Origin: Candidatus Iainarchaeum sp.
GTDB taxonomy: Archaea > B1Sed10-29 > WALL01 > JAGHAM01
Direction: 5' to 3'
NCBI GenBank assembly: GCA_021161465.1
Contig: JAGHAM010000036.1
Location: 1-64,000, forward strand
Length of the DNA: 64,000 bases
Of the stretch, positions 5,948 to 17,502 are shown piece after piece (within the stretch, counting starts at the first letter, position 1; the number at the start of each line of letters is the position of its first letter). The translations under genes were made by a program, and so were the position numbers. The notes below the pieces were generated by a model. The model did no database searches and had not been told where the DNA came from. It saw only the letters and a program-made list of their open reading frames with translations.

Positions 5948-6388
5948 ATGGTATGGGTAGACCCATTTGATGAAATGAGGAGGATGCAGAGAGAGATGGA
6001 CAGAATGTTTTCAGACGTCCTTAGAAGGCCTGAAATGCAGTCAAACTTTGGCTCCGAGTCTGGCTGGAGGGAGCCTCTCGCGGACATGTGGGAGACAGAT
6101 GACGCTGTGTTTGTGACACTGGAGCTACCCGGTGTCAGCAAAGACGACATAAAACTGAACATAACAGAGAACCAACTTGAGGTAAGTGTCGATTTCCACA
6201 AGGAGGAAAAAGAGGAAAAGAGCGGATACAAACGGTTCGAGAGACAGTACAGGGGCTTCTACAGAGCGGTGTCTCTGCCAGCGAAAGTCATACCAGATAA
6301 GGCTGAAGCCACCTATAAAAACGGCGTACTGGAGATAAAACTACCAAAAGCGGAGAAGAAGAAAGGGGTGCAGGTGAAAGTTAAGTAG
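5948..6388 (+). CDS. hsp20: Hsp20 small heat-shock protein
   Basis: A 146-residue alpha-crystallin-family chaperone that holds unfolding proteins in an ATP-independent way. The N-terminal helix (PFDEMRRMQREMDRMFSDVL) is the usual sHSP oligomerisation arm. The alpha-crystallin domain (about 45-135) includes REPLADMWETDDAVFVTLEL, PGVSKDDIKLNI and the conserved A-x-x-x-n-G-V-L motif (AEATYKNGVLEIKLPK). The C-terminus is basic. An earlier GTG/ATG is in frame but overlaps the Shine-Dalgarno sequence, so 5948 is chosen. It is followed by cdc48 after 34 bases, probably one heat-inducible unit. Confidence 0.93.
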   Translation: MVWVDPFDEMRRMQREMDRMFSDVLRRPEMQSNFGSESGWREPLADMWETDDAVFVTLELPGVSKDDIKLNITENQLEVSVDFHKEEKEEKSGYKRFERQYRGFYRAVSLPAKVIPDKAEATYKNGVLEIKLPKAEKKKGVQVKVK

Positions 6389-6404
6389 CCTGCCCCTACT
6401 TTAA

Positions 6405-9100
<2,696 letters not shown>

Positions 9101-9143
9101 TTTACTCACTCTTAATGTTATGCAACTGGTGGTATAAAACACA

Positions 9144-10547
9144 CTAGTTTGCCTTCATGAAAGCCAGATATAACTCGTAGCTGGAGTAGACATCAGCCTT
9201 GCTGGCTATCTCAAATGGGGAGTGTAAGCTTATCAGAGCAGGCCCAGCATCCAATGTTTCAATTCCTCTGTCTGTCAGGTAGGAAGCAATGGTTCCACCA
9301 CCACCTTCATCTACTTTTCCGAGCTCCCCTGTCTGCCAAGGTATCTTGTTATCACTCACTAGCTTTCTGAACCAGGCAAAGAATTCCGCACTTGCTTCTG
9401 AGGAATAATACTTACCTCCAGATCCACCGTACTTCACCAGGACCACACCATAGCCAAGCCTGGCAGTATTCTTCATCTCATAAAGGTCTTTGTAGTCGGG
9501 GTTCAGTGCGCCAGTCGTGTCCGCGCTTATTGCTTTTGAATTAGCCAGGGCTTCAATGTAGTCTTTCCCAGCTAACTTTATCGCGATTAGTTCGAGGAAC
9601 CTGCCTTTAATGCCAGTGAGGCCCTCACTGCCTATTTCCTCCTTGTCAACAAACAAAGCCACAGACGTGTACTCTGGGTTCTTCAGCTCAGAGGCCGCTT
9701 TAAGCGCGGCGAAGGTACAAGATTTGTCGTCCTGCCCATAGGCCCCAACCATACTGTTGTCGAAGCCGACATCTCTGGCTTTTTCCGCAGGCACAATCTC
9801 CAGGTCGGCACTCACAAAGTCCTCTTCAATGATGCCGTACCGCTTGTTCAGCTGCTCTAAAATCATGGCCTTTACTTTTTTCTTAATGTCCTTGTCATCC
9901 ACAGGCATGTTCCCACAGATGAGATTCAAATTTTCTCCCTCGACAACTTTGCCACCTTTTTTCTCGGACTGTTTTCTTGATAGGTGTGCAGCTATATCAG
10001 GCACCGTAAACACCGGCTCGTCTGGTTTCTCCCCCAGTGACAGCTCCAGGGTCTTTCCGTTCTTCAGGCAGATTACACCGTGTATGGCCATCGGGTGGTT
10101 TACCCATTGGAATTTCTTTATCCCACCATAATAGTGGGTTTCAAGCATTGCAACTCCAGCTTCCTCCTCCTCGTAAAGAGGTATCTGCTTTAAGTCAAGC
10201 CTCGGTGAGTCTATGTGGGCAGCAACGATCCTGAAGCCATCTTTTGGTGGCTTCTTGCCGACAACCACCAGTGCAATGTTTCTGTTTTTGTATTCCAGGA
10301 AATACTTTCCTCCACGCGCGGGCTTCTCTGGCATTCTCTTGAAGCCAGCTTTTTTAGCCAATCTCTCAATCTCGCTAACGGCTTCTCTCTCAATCTTGGC
10401 TTTATCCAAGAAATGCTTATACTCCTCAGAGAACTTCATCAGCGCGTTTCTCTTGTTGCCTTTGTAATAGTTCCACGCACTCACACGTTCAAGCGCGAAC
10501 TTCTCCTCCGCGTTCTTCTTGCTTTTCTTCTTAGTTCCAGCCACCAT
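9144..10547 (-). CDS. M18-family aminopeptidase
   Basis: A 467-residue zinc aminopeptidase of the M18 (aspartyl aminopeptidase) family that trims N-terminal residues from peptides in the cytoplasm. The metal-binding motifs are recognisable: AAHIDSPRLDLK (first His and Asp), GAYGQDDKSCTF (bridging Asp), VDKEEIGSEGLTG (catalytic and metal Glu), SADTTGALNPDY, and near the end LISLHSPFEIASKADVYSSY with the last His. Length is as expected. It would finish degrading peptides released by CDC48/proteasome, both encoded close by. GGTGAG stands before the ATG, and the translin-like gene follows 43 bases downstream. Confidence 0.9.
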   Translation of the reverse strand: MVAGTKKKSKKNAEEKFALERVSAWNYYKGNKRNALMKFSEEYKHFLDKAKIEREAVSEIERLAKKAGFKRMPEKPARGGKYFLEYKNRNIALVVVGKKPPKDGFRIVAAHIDSPRLDLKQIPLYEEEEAGVAMLETHYYGGIKKFQWVNHPMAIHGVICLKNGKTLELSLGEKPDEPVFTVPDIAAHLSRKQSEKKGGKVVEGENLNLICGNMPVDDKDIKKKVKAMILEQLNKRYGIIEEDFVSADLEIVPAEKARDVGFDNSMVGAYGQDDKSCTFAALKAASELKNPEYTSVALFVDKEEIGSEGLTGIKGRFLELIAIKLAGKDYIEALANSKAISADTTGALNPDYKDLYEMKNTARLGYGVVLVKYGGSGGKYYSSEASAEFFAWFRKLVSDNKIPWQTGELGKVDEGGGGTIASYLTDRGIETLDAGPALISLHSPFEIASKADVYSSYELYLAFMKAN

Positions 10548-10667
10548 GAACTCACCCAGTTAAAGAACGCGCTTGTTTTATAAAAAAGTTCCTAAGGTTA
10601 TTCTTATTGGCAATATCATAAGGTGAGAGCACAGCCTTTAAATTCCTATCATGTTTTCACTTGATTC

Positions 10668-11276
10668 ATGAATAAGAGGATTGTTTTAGCTTTGATGTTT
10701 GTCTTGTTGATAAGTGGTGCTTTTTCGTATGTGCCACCACCAACCCCATTTACCGCAATATCTGAGCTTAACATAAAGACGATAAAACTTGGCCAGAGGA
10801 TATCTTTTCATGAGCCAGTAATGCTTAAAGAAGGAGAAGCCTTCAGTACTGTGGGGCTTGCAGATTACTGTGGTGTCCCCAGAGGAACGATCAAGTTTTG
10901 CTATGAGGAGAAAGAACCCCAATGTCCTGCAAAAGTTGTTTTCCCAGCGGAATACTTCTCAACATCAGAAAACCAGTCCATAGTAAAAACGGATGTTTGT
11001 GGTTCTATCTGGGCTTACAACCGCAACGGAACATATTGGATTGGCTTCATAGCAAGCAAAAATCAACTTGTATGTTCTTTATCCAATTCCCAGCAGACGT
11101 ACTCTTTTCTATCCTCTTTCCTCCCCATTATTATTTTATTACCCTTGGTTGCCATCTGGTACAAGTTGAGCAAAAAACCGTTAGAGGAAAGGAAGAAACA
11201 GTTAAACACAATTATCTTGATTGTGGTCATATTGGAAGTAATTTGGCTTATCCTCTTATCTTTTCTCCTTTGTTAG
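10668..11276 (+). CDS. hypothetical membrane protein with an exported domain
   Basis: A 202-residue protein. Residues 1-20 are a signal peptide (RIVLALMFVLLISGAFS). The exported domain of about 120 residues has six cysteines in pairs (YCGVPRGTIKFC; PQC; VCG; VCS) and several N-glycosylation sequons (ENQS, RNGT). Two transmembrane helices follow (LSSFLPIIILLPLVAIWY and TIILIVVILEVIWLILLSFL). A TATA-like CTTTAAATT about 30 bases upstream of the ATG indicates leaderless transcription. No family is recognised. Confidence 0.65.
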   Translation: MNKRIVLALMFVLLISGAFSYVPPPTPFTAISELNIKTIKLGQRISFHEPVMLKEGEAFSTVGLADYCGVPRGTIKFCYEEKEPQCPAKVVFPAEYFSTSENQSIVKTDVCGSIWAYNRNGTYWIGFIASKNQLVCSLSNSQQTYSFLSSFLPIIILLPLVAIWYKLSKKPLEERKKQLNTIILIVVILEVIWLILLSFLLC

Positions 11277-11575
11277 TTGTTTTGAGTGTTCTCCAGGCAG
11301 AACATGCTGAACCATAGAACCTCTTTTACTCCGAGACGCATAATCAAAAACAACGACCGTTTTTGAATCCTTGCATCCGCGCGTTCAGGGATTACTTAAG
11401 GGAAGAGGCATTACCAACCGGCACCAATTCAAAGAGAGGGCAATCCCGCTAGTGCAAAGCAGGAACACGTGCCTCTACAGTTTTTATGGTGTTGAAATCG
11501 AATACCTCTACACTCGTTGGAAGGTTGTTGCTCCTTGCGTAGGTTTTTTTAACTCGCGCGACCTAAGGGGATTAC
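11277..11575 (+). other. 299-base stretch without a firm gene: possible gene remnant or structured RNA
   Basis: A frame starting at TTG 11371 stays open for 71 codons and ends with TAA 11584-11586, eight bases into the next gene. Its translation looks protein-like in places (FYGVEIEYLYTRWKVVAPC) but has no ATG, and its codon choice (CGC, CGG, CGT for Arg) differs from neighbours, which prefer AGG/AGA. Alternatively the stretch could be a structured RNA: GGGATT (11388-11393) can pair with AATCCC (11442-11447). TTTTTTTAA (11544-11552) is a TATA-like element for the gene at 11576. Confidence 0.35.
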
Positions 11576-12493
11576 ATGGCAGTTAAACCTAAGAAAGTGA
11601 GAATATCCTACCCAGTGGAGATAGGAATCCATTCAAAAGAAGTTATCCGGCCAACCGGTGGCGGGAAAATACCATTAGATAGGTATAAGCCAAGGAGCAA
11701 AAAGAGCAAAATAAAAGCCATTGGCGTGAAACATAGTGGTTGGCACCTCGAAGGAAGCGAATTTGATGAGAGCAAAGGCCACATGGGGTTTGAACTTCCT
11801 GCTTTCAGTGATAGGAGAGGCGCCTGGAAGCGAGTTTTTCTCATACTGGATGACCACCCGAGAGTTTACAAGATACTTTTGCCAAGTCAAGTAGTTGGCG
11901 ATTTTCCCGAGAAAACAGAAGAAGCCAGAAAAGTAGCGAAGACGCTGCATGAAAAAGTGCCTGCCGCCAAGATACTTTCTTCTAAAGAATTATCTAACGT
12001 AAGCTTAAAAGGTGAGAAAAAGCTCATAGTTGAGGTCCATGAATATGTTGGACACTTTCATACGAACAAAAGAGAGATAAAACCAAAGAACCTATGGGAA
12101 GAGGAATTAAAGGATAAAGATGAATTTTATGACGTGCTAGGGCAAATATCCAACATAGTGACAACACTCTTCCACAAACATAAAGTCCTTTACTTGGACG
12201 CGAAACCAGACAATTTCAGCAGGACAAGCAAAGGAAAGGTTAAGATAGTGGATTTGGATTCCATAGGCAGAACCAACCATAAGAATGAACCCACCTGGGT
12301 TGGTAGGGCACTTGCCAATACGGTTAATGAGCTCCTTGAAAAGAACGAGCACCTAAGACCAAAAACCCTATTTGATAAGAGAAAGATAAAAGATGTTGTT
12401 CTATCAAATGTGAGGAAAAACGTGAAAAACAAAGATGAGGCCAACAAAATAATAAAGGGCTTCAACGATGAAGTGCGCTTTAAATTCACTTAA
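11576..12493 (+). CDS. protein-kinase-like fold protein
   Basis: A 305-residue protein with two kinase signatures: VLYLDAKPDNFSRT (about 204-217) matches the catalytic loop [HY]xDxxxxN, and GKVKIVDLDSIGRT (about 220-233) matches the metal-binding DFG segment as DLD. An AKILSSKELSNVSLKGEKKL to IVEVHEYVGHF section could be the lobe hinge. It most resembles the atypical RIO/ABC1/Kdo-kinase group rather than classical Ser/Thr kinases; a glycine-rich loop and the N-lobe lysine are not obvious. The substrate is unknown. Its end overlaps the converging FttA-type gene by eight bases. Confidence 0.7.
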   Translation: MAVKPKKVRISYPVEIGIHSKEVIRPTGGGKIPLDRYKPRSKKSKIKAIGVKHSGWHLEGSEFDESKGHMGFELPAFSDRRGAWKRVFLILDDHPRVYKILLPSQVVGDFPEKTEEARKVAKTLHEKVPAAKILSSKELSNVSLKGEKKLIVEVHEYVGHFHTNKREIKPKNLWEEELKDKDEFYDVLGQISNIVTTLFHKHKVLYLDAKPDNFSRTSKGKVKIVDLDSIGRTNHKNEPTWVGRALANTVNELLEKNEHLRPKTLFDKRKIKDVVLSNVRKNVKNKDEANKIIKGFNDEVRFKFT

Positions 12494-14387
12494 GCCTGAT
12501 GCTATCAAGGTTCCTTGGGGCAGTTGCCTCTACCTTGTAGTTGTAGGATAGTGTCCTAGCTAGGTTCATACAGTTCTTCTCATCACCGTGTACCGTTATA
12601 ACGCGTTCTGGTTTTGGCTGTAGCCTCTTGTAGAACCCAAGCAGCTGATTTCTATCGGAGTGGCCAGAGAAACCTTCGATAGTTTCTATTCTCATTTTAA
12701 CATCAAACTCAATAGTCTTCCCACCAACCTGTAATGGTATCTTCTTATGGTTCTTACGCATTCCCATAAGCTGGACTTTCTTGCCTAGTGTCCCTTCACC
12801 CTGGTAACCAACAAAGATAATGGTGTTCTTTGGGTCTTCACATAGGCTCTTGAAATACTCTACACTTGGACCACCAGTGAGCATTCCTGAAGGAGACAAA
12901 ATTACACTACCTTTTTCTTCCATTATCTCTCCCCGCTTGGTTTTGTCGACAACGATGAACATGTCCGAATCAAAAGGCGAGTTGTTGTGTAAAACCCTCT
13001 TCTTTATGTTCCTGCGCATGAACTCTGGATAAACAGTGTGTATAGCAGAAGCTTCCCGGGTCATCCCGTCTATGTACACAGGTATGTCCCAGTTTTCTTT
13101 TTTGGAGTGCTCCTCCAGGACAAGCATTATCTCCTGCGCTCTGCCAACAGCAAATACAGGTATTAGAACAGTGCCTCCCGCTTCGGTAGTTTCTTTGATG
13201 GCCTTCACCAAGAGCTTCTCACTCATATACCTTGGCGGTTGTACATCTCTTGGCCCACCATAGGTACTCTCCATTATAAGTGTTTCAACCCGCGGGTACG
13301 CTGTATGGACTGTGTTGAACAACCGGGTATACCCAAACTTGAAGTCGCCTGTGTATAGCAGGTTGTGCACGCCTCTTCCTATATGCAAGTGGGCACACGC
13401 GCTTCCAATGATATGGCCAGCATTATGAAAGGTTAGTCTTATGTCTGGTGCTATATCTGTAACCTCACCATAGTTCCTGGTAATAGAATATTTTATCATC
13501 TTTTCTATGTCTTTTTGGGTGTACGGTGGATCCCTGCCCTCTTTCACAGTGACGTCAATGTAATCCAGCTGTAAGAGGACCATCACATCTCTAGTTGGGG
13601 CCGTGGAGTAAACTGGACCGTCATACCCATACTTGTAGAGGTACGGCACGAAACCAGAATGGTCAAGATGCGCGTGTGATACCACCACAGCATCTATCTC
13701 ATCCAACGGGAAATTTAAGGAACCAAACATAGGGTACGCATCGCTGTTATTTGCTACGTTTATTCCGCAGTCAAGAATAACTTTTGATGACGGTGTTTCA
13801 AGTAAGAAACTACTTCTACCAACTTCTCTACTGCCACCTAATGGAGTTAGCCTTACCCAGTCAGTGCTCTTTCCCTCCCTGTAAATACGCTTTGAAACGT
13901 TCTTCATTATCTTGACTCTCTCCCCGGCATGCTTTAGAAGATTATGCCTTATGCCTTTCACAACATTAGATGGGGATGTGGGGAGTCTCAGTATCTGTGG
14001 ATACCACCCAGTTTTTATTGCGATTTCTTTTAGCGTTGAGCCTTGCTTTCCTATCACAACTCCGGGTTTTTTTGCTTCTATGACAACTTCGCTTAGGTCA
14101 GGATTAAAACCAATATCCCCCGTCCCTGCATTCTCTGGAACCAATTCACGTATCCTCTTCTCAGCTGTACCCGGGTCTTCCACCATACTTTGGTCAGAGC
14201 GTATATGCACCCTTTTCTTGAGAGCTGTGGCTAGGTTTTTGACTATCATCTCATCTTCCAAAAACATAGCTATGTTTTTTGTGAAGACAATCACTTCAGA
14301 GGCCTGCATTAGTGTCTTCGTCACCAGAGCCTCTGGTGGAACTGTAGCCTTTATAGTATCCTCTATTTCTGAAAATTCTTCACTCAT
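12486..14387 (-). CDS. KH-domain beta-CASP ribonuclease (aCPSF1/FttA type)
   Basis: A 633-residue archaeal CPSF73 homologue. In characterised archaea this enzyme cleaves nascent RNA and drives transcription termination. The N-terminal 150 residues hold two KH RNA-binding domains (PEALVTKTLMQASEVIVFTK; VVIEAKKPGVVIGKQGSTLK with the GxxG loop). The metallo-beta-lactamase core begins at about 180 and shows HAHLDHSG near residue 237. Later motifs are GHIIGSACAHL, YTGDFK, the beta-CASP part (VFAVGRAQEIMLVLEEH) and FSGHSDRNQL plus a final VHGDEK. It is full length and precedes no gene on its strand; proteasome beta lies just upstream, a neighbourhood common in Euryarchaeota. Confidence 0.95.
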   Translation of the reverse strand: MSEEFSEIEDTIKATVPPEALVTKTLMQASEVIVFTKNIAMFLEDEMIVKNLATALKKRVHIRSDQSMVEDPGTAEKRIRELVPENAGTGDIGFNPDLSEVVIEAKKPGVVIGKQGSTLKEIAIKTGWYPQILRLPTSPSNVVKGIRHNLLKHAGERVKIMKNVSKRIYREGKSTDWVRLTPLGGSREVGRSSFLLETPSSKVILDCGINVANNSDAYPMFGSLNFPLDEIDAVVVSHAHLDHSGFVPYLYKYGYDGPVYSTAPTRDVMVLLQLDYIDVTVKEGRDPPYTQKDIEKMIKYSITRNYGEVTDIAPDIRLTFHNAGHIIGSACAHLHIGRGVHNLLYTGDFKFGYTRLFNTVHTAYPRVETLIMESTYGGPRDVQPPRYMSEKLLVKAIKETTEAGGTVLIPVFAVGRAQEIMLVLEEHSKKENWDIPVYIDGMTREASAIHTVYPEFMRRNIKKRVLHNNSPFDSDMFIVVDKTKRGEIMEEKGSVILSPSGMLTGGPSVEYFKSLCEDPKNTIIFVGYQGEGTLGKKVQLMGMRKNHKKIPLQVGGKTIEFDVKMRIETIEGFSGHSDRNQLLGFYKRLQPKPERVITVHGDEKNCMNLARTLSYNYKVEATAPRNLDSIRLK

Positions 14388-14408
14388 TTTATCCTCTCTA
14401 GCTGGGTC

Positions 14409-15017
14409 TTATTTCTTCAGGTATTTTGAGGTATCTACCTTTTCGTAGCCTTTTTTGGTTATCTTAATCACATTTATGCCATTCCCAGACATGGCATCTC
14501 TCTCCATGGCTGCCCTAAGGGCCTCCACAGCAAGCTTTACATTTTCGTCAGTTGGCTGCCCCTCTTTGTATTTGTTCTCAAGAACACCATACGCGAATGG
14601 TGAGCCAGAGCCAGTTGATACAACTTTTTCTTCAATCATAGAACCTACAGCATCAAGTGAATACAACCTTGGTTTGGAATCATACCCGCCAAGCAACAGC
14701 TGGACCCAATAAGGGAACCATCTGTTCTCCTGCAGTATGTTAGCAAGCAAAGTAGCAGCTGCTTCGACCTTTATGGTTTCTTTCCTTTCTATCTGGTAAA
14801 GGTTGGTTTCAACTTGCAGTGTCCTCACAAGTTTTTGGGCATCGGCTACGCTACCAGCGGTTGTCATACCCAAATGGTCTTGTATCTTGAACACTTTTTC
14901 AACTTCTTTATTAGCTATCATAGTGCCCATAGTTGCCCGTGTTTCTGAGGCTAACACCACTCCATCCTTTCCCAACAAACCGATAGTCGTTGTCCCTTTT
15001 CTAGTCTCTCTTTCCAT
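14409..15017 (-). CDS. psmB: proteasome beta subunit
   Basis: A 202-residue catalytic subunit of the 20S proteasome. A short propeptide (MERETRKG) is followed by the mature N-terminus TTTIGLLGKDGV; cleavage exposes the catalytic threonine at residue 9. Counted from that Thr, position 17 is Glu (as in Thermoplasma) and position 33 is Lys (EVEKVF), both needed for autolysis and catalysis. The GSGSPFAYGVLE and DAMSGNGINVI segments are typical. It is 21 bases upstream of the FttA-type gene and probably cotranscribed. The alpha subunit is not in the window. Confidence 0.96.
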   Translation of the reverse strand: MERETRKGTTTIGLLGKDGVVLASETRATMGTMIANKEVEKVFKIQDHLGMTTAGSVADAQKLVRTLQVETNLYQIERKETIKVEAAATLLANILQENRWFPYWVQLLLGGYDSKPRLYSLDAVGSMIEEKVVSTGSGSPFAYGVLENKYKEGQPTDENVKLAVEALRAAMERDAMSGNGINVIKITKKGYEKVDTSKYLKK

Positions 15018-15077
15018 TTAATGCACCTAAGAATCAGTCTTTTTTAATTTTGTAGTTACACCTTTAAATAACTTTTG

Positions 15078-15740
15078 TTACTGTGTTATTTCGATAGTTG
15101 GCTCTTTATAGGTTTCTACGACCTTGACTTCCTTGACATCTTTAACTTTCATAGCCCTATTTACAAATAAAACTTTCTTTTGTTCATAGTCTTTTTTTGG
15201 GTTCTCAACATGCAATTCGCAGATTCCGTCCTTAAATGAAACTTGCGCCTCTGGCAGGAATTTCTCGCCCATAACCTTCAATACTTCCTCAGGTTTTTTT
15301 AAAATCCTTTTTACCTTCAAGTTGAATTCAAGTTCTTTCCCTGCAAGTTCATGGTTGAAGTCAACCCGCACTCTACCACCATTTACGCTTTGTATCCTTG
15401 CTGGCATATTATCTAAAGTTAGCAACATGCCAGGGACAGGTTTTATGTTACTTTGCTTGAAAGCTTTCATTGGAACAACTCTGACTAATTCAGGGCGTCG
15501 TTCCCCATAACCTTTTTCTGGAGGCACTTTTACAGTTTTTTCTTCGCCCTCTTTCATCTTAAGGAGGGTTTCATCAACACCTTTTATTAGCTCGCCCATG
15601 CCAACTTGGATTAAAACAGGTTTTGGTTCTCCACGCTTCAGGCCTGCTTTATCAGCAACTTCTTTTATCGTCGTATCAAAGACTTTACCATTGACACGCC
15701 CAGTATAATCCAATTCAATAAATACGCCTTTTTCTACCAT
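15078..15740 (-). CDS. FKBP-type peptidyl-prolyl cis-trans isomerase, long archaeal type
   Basis: A 220-residue prolyl isomerase and folding helper. The FKBP core is split by an insert-in-flap domain, as in SlyD: GVFIELDYTGRVNGKVFDTT, LIQVGMGELIKGVDETLLKM, KEGEEKTVKVPPEKGYGERR, then the IF domain with VRVDFNHELAGKELEFNLKV. The last 75 residues (VMGEKFLPEAQVSFKDGICE onward) are the extra C-terminal domain of the 26-29 kDa archaeal forms. The start at 15740 has GGAG nine bases upstream; an in-frame TTG at 15755 is less likely. Divergent from a surface-protein gene. Confidence 0.93.
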   Translation of the reverse strand: MVEKGVFIELDYTGRVNGKVFDTTIKEVADKAGLKRGEPKPVLIQVGMGELIKGVDETLLKMKEGEEKTVKVPPEKGYGERRPELVRVVPMKAFKQSNIKPVPGMLLTLDNMPARIQSVNGGRVRVDFNHELAGKELEFNLKVKRILKKPEEVLKVMGEKFLPEAQVSFKDGICELHVENPKKDYEQKKVLFVNRAMKVKDVKEVKVVETYKEPTIEITQ

Positions 15741-15820
15741 TGAATTCAGCTCCAATAGAACTCGCGGCTTTATTTGGTAATCCTACCTATTTAAATATTT
15801 TGTCTAACAGAAAAAAAGAG

Positions 15821-17074
15821 ATGGTTTCAAAGAATGTGCTTTCTGTAATATTGTTGGTTACTGCATTTGGATTGGTTCTTGGTCCAGTTAGTTACTTCCT
15901 TCAAGAGCTGAACAAATCTCAGGTTACTGTGGAGAATAACACCCAATCAACGTACAACAATGAGCCACAACAACCACAAACAATCCAACCAATATATGAG
16001 TATTATGGAGAGTCTCGGGGAGTTGTGAAAAGCAAAGAAGGGCTCATCATAATAAACGCAGAAACAGATTTTGGTGATGAGCAACAGGTTAACGAAACAA
16101 TCCGTGGGATAGATGGGGTCAAAAACATCACCCTTCTCAACAAATCAGATAACCCAGGTGAGAATGGGCTTTATTCTTATAAGATACACTTGGCAGTTAG
16201 TCCAGAGGATACAGAAAAAGTAGGCTACTACCTTATGACAAAGCTAACGGAAGAGCCATTTAAGTTTAATCTGGATTCTGTTAGTGTCCCTGCAAAGGTT
16301 TCTTTCCCCCCACAGCTGAATGTGACCGAGAAAAACTCTGGTAGGCAAAGGGTGATAAACCTACAGAAAGAAGTTGATAGTTACATTTTTTCTTATACCC
16401 ATGTCAACCAGACCTCAAATTTCGTAATATATGTGCGCTTCATCGGCGATGATATGAATGCCATTATGGCATTCGAGAAATCTAGGATTTATATGCCGCC
16501 AGTCAATACTTCAACAATAGTGGAGAATGTAACTGTGCTTAACATTACTGATTATGGCGCTGAGTTCTCAACGGATTACGACACAAAGGTCAACTCAACA
16601 GAGCTTGAGCGAGCGCTTTCTCAAAACGGATTTAACGCATCAGTTTCCTTCTACCCGCCAAAAGACACCTTCCAGGTTAAGGTTAATGGTTCACTACAAC
16701 TCGTTGAGAAACTAAACGAGTCTGGCATAAAAGCGCAAGCCTTCCCAGGAGGTGCGATGATTTGGGTGAATGGCTCACTGGAGAAAACCATGGAAGCGAT
16801 AAGGAGCGTAGATCCAACTATAGAGTACCCAAATTTGACGGGGTTAATTACCATCATCTCAAAACAGCCATCCGACCAGTTTGCTGACTTGATTCCAGGC
16901 AACCTAACCAAGAGATTCCTTACAGGGTATGTTTTTGTTCCTGGTTACAACGACACCATTAAAACCAAGCTACCTCTTGGCACCATGGAAAATGAGCATG
17001 TGCCTGCGAATGTAACCATCCAAACAATATTTGGCGATGTACAGCATCCTGTTTTGGTTGATGTGGTATACTGA
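15821..17074 (+). CDS. exported, sequon-rich surface protein
   Basis: A 417-residue protein with an N-terminal signal or anchor helix (NVLSVILLVTAFGLVLGPVS, about 5-25), a polar linker rich in N, Q and P, and then repeated alpha/beta units. About twenty N-x-S/T sequons are spread along it, so it is probably a glycosylated cell-surface protein. Two segments (about 260-330 and 340-418) each have the pattern of a ferredoxin-like fold. The upstream ATG at 15740 is rejected because TTTAAATA at 15790-15797 sits 28 bases before the ATG at 15821, indicating leaderless transcription. No cysteine and no C-terminal membrane helix. Family unknown. Confidence 0.75.
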   Translation: MVSKNVLSVILLVTAFGLVLGPVSYFLQELNKSQVTVENNTQSTYNNEPQQPQTIQPIYEYYGESRGVVKSKEGLIIINAETDFGDEQQVNETIRGIDGVKNITLLNKSDNPGENGLYSYKIHLAVSPEDTEKVGYYLMTKLTEEPFKFNLDSVSVPAKVSFPPQLNVTEKNSGRQRVINLQKEVDSYIFSYTHVNQTSNFVIYVRFIGDDMNAIMAFEKSRIYMPPVNTSTIVENVTVLNITDYGAEFSTDYDTKVNSTELERALSQNGFNASVSFYPPKDTFQVKVNGSLQLVEKLNESGIKAQAFPGGAMIWVNGSLEKTMEAIRSVDPTIEYPNLTGLITIISKQPSDQFADLIPGNLTKRFLTGYVFVPGYNDTIKTKLPLGTMENEHVPANVTIQTIFGDVQHPVLVDVVY

Positions 17075-17075
17075 C

Positions 17076-17420
17076 TTAGTGCATTTTTTCCTGTAGGGCT
17101 ATGATTGCTGCGGCAACTTCACCATTGGCATCTTTTAATGCTTGTTCTGCTTCATCCTTCGAGCAGTTTACTTTTTCCATAACGAGTTTGACATCATCTT
17201 CTTTGAATTCCTCAACCTCTTCTTTAATCTCACCGACAATCTGGTAGGTTTTGATTCCCTGCATTGTTATCTCTGTGACCTGTGGATTGGTTATAATCAG
17301 TCTTCCAGAATCTGTTTTTATGACAACCTCTTCAGCATTTATCTCCCTGGATTTTATCCCCATTTGTTTCATCAGGTTTTGCATTTGTCGTGGATTTACA
17401 TTTCCCATTCCTGGTAGCAT
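17076..17420 (-). CDS. nac: nascent polypeptide-associated complex protein
   Basis: A 114-residue archaeal NAC, a ribosome-associated homodimeric chaperone. The N-terminus MLPGMGNVNPRQMQNLMKQM is the family signature, followed by the NAC beta-barrel (INAEEVVIKTDSGRLIITNP, QVTEITMQGIKTYQIVGEIK) and the C-terminal UBA domain (VKLVMEKVNCSKDEAEQALK, with AAAIIALQEKMH at the end). GGGTGAAATT precedes the ATG at 17420; the longer frame to 17495 is rejected on length and on the ribosome binding site. It converges on the surface-protein gene with one base between stops. Confidence 0.95.
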   Translation of the reverse strand: MLPGMGNVNPRQMQNLMKQMGIKSREINAEEVVIKTDSGRLIITNPQVTEITMQGIKTYQIVGEIKEEVEEFKEDDVKLVMEKVNCSKDEAEQALKDANGEVAAAIIALQEKMH

Positions 17421-17502
17421 AATTTCACCCTGAAATGTTGTTGGTTTTTTTGTTTTTATACTCTTGCGTTGGTGAAACATTATAAATACTATCACGAGAA
17501 AT

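Noticed and set aside
11371-11586. The 71-codon TTG frame as a confident gene
   Set aside because: No ATG, no ribosome binding site, ends inside the next gene, odd codon use. Kept only as a low-confidence stretch.
14409-15017. Glu instead of Asp at mature position 17 of proteasome beta as a defect
   Set aside because: Thermoplasma proteasome beta has Glu at this position too, so it is a normal variant.
17441-17490. One shared TATA box for the divergent nac and transporter genes
   Set aside because: The minus strand has its own TATA-like TATAAAAAC (about 17454-17462) at a better distance from nac, so sharing is not needed.
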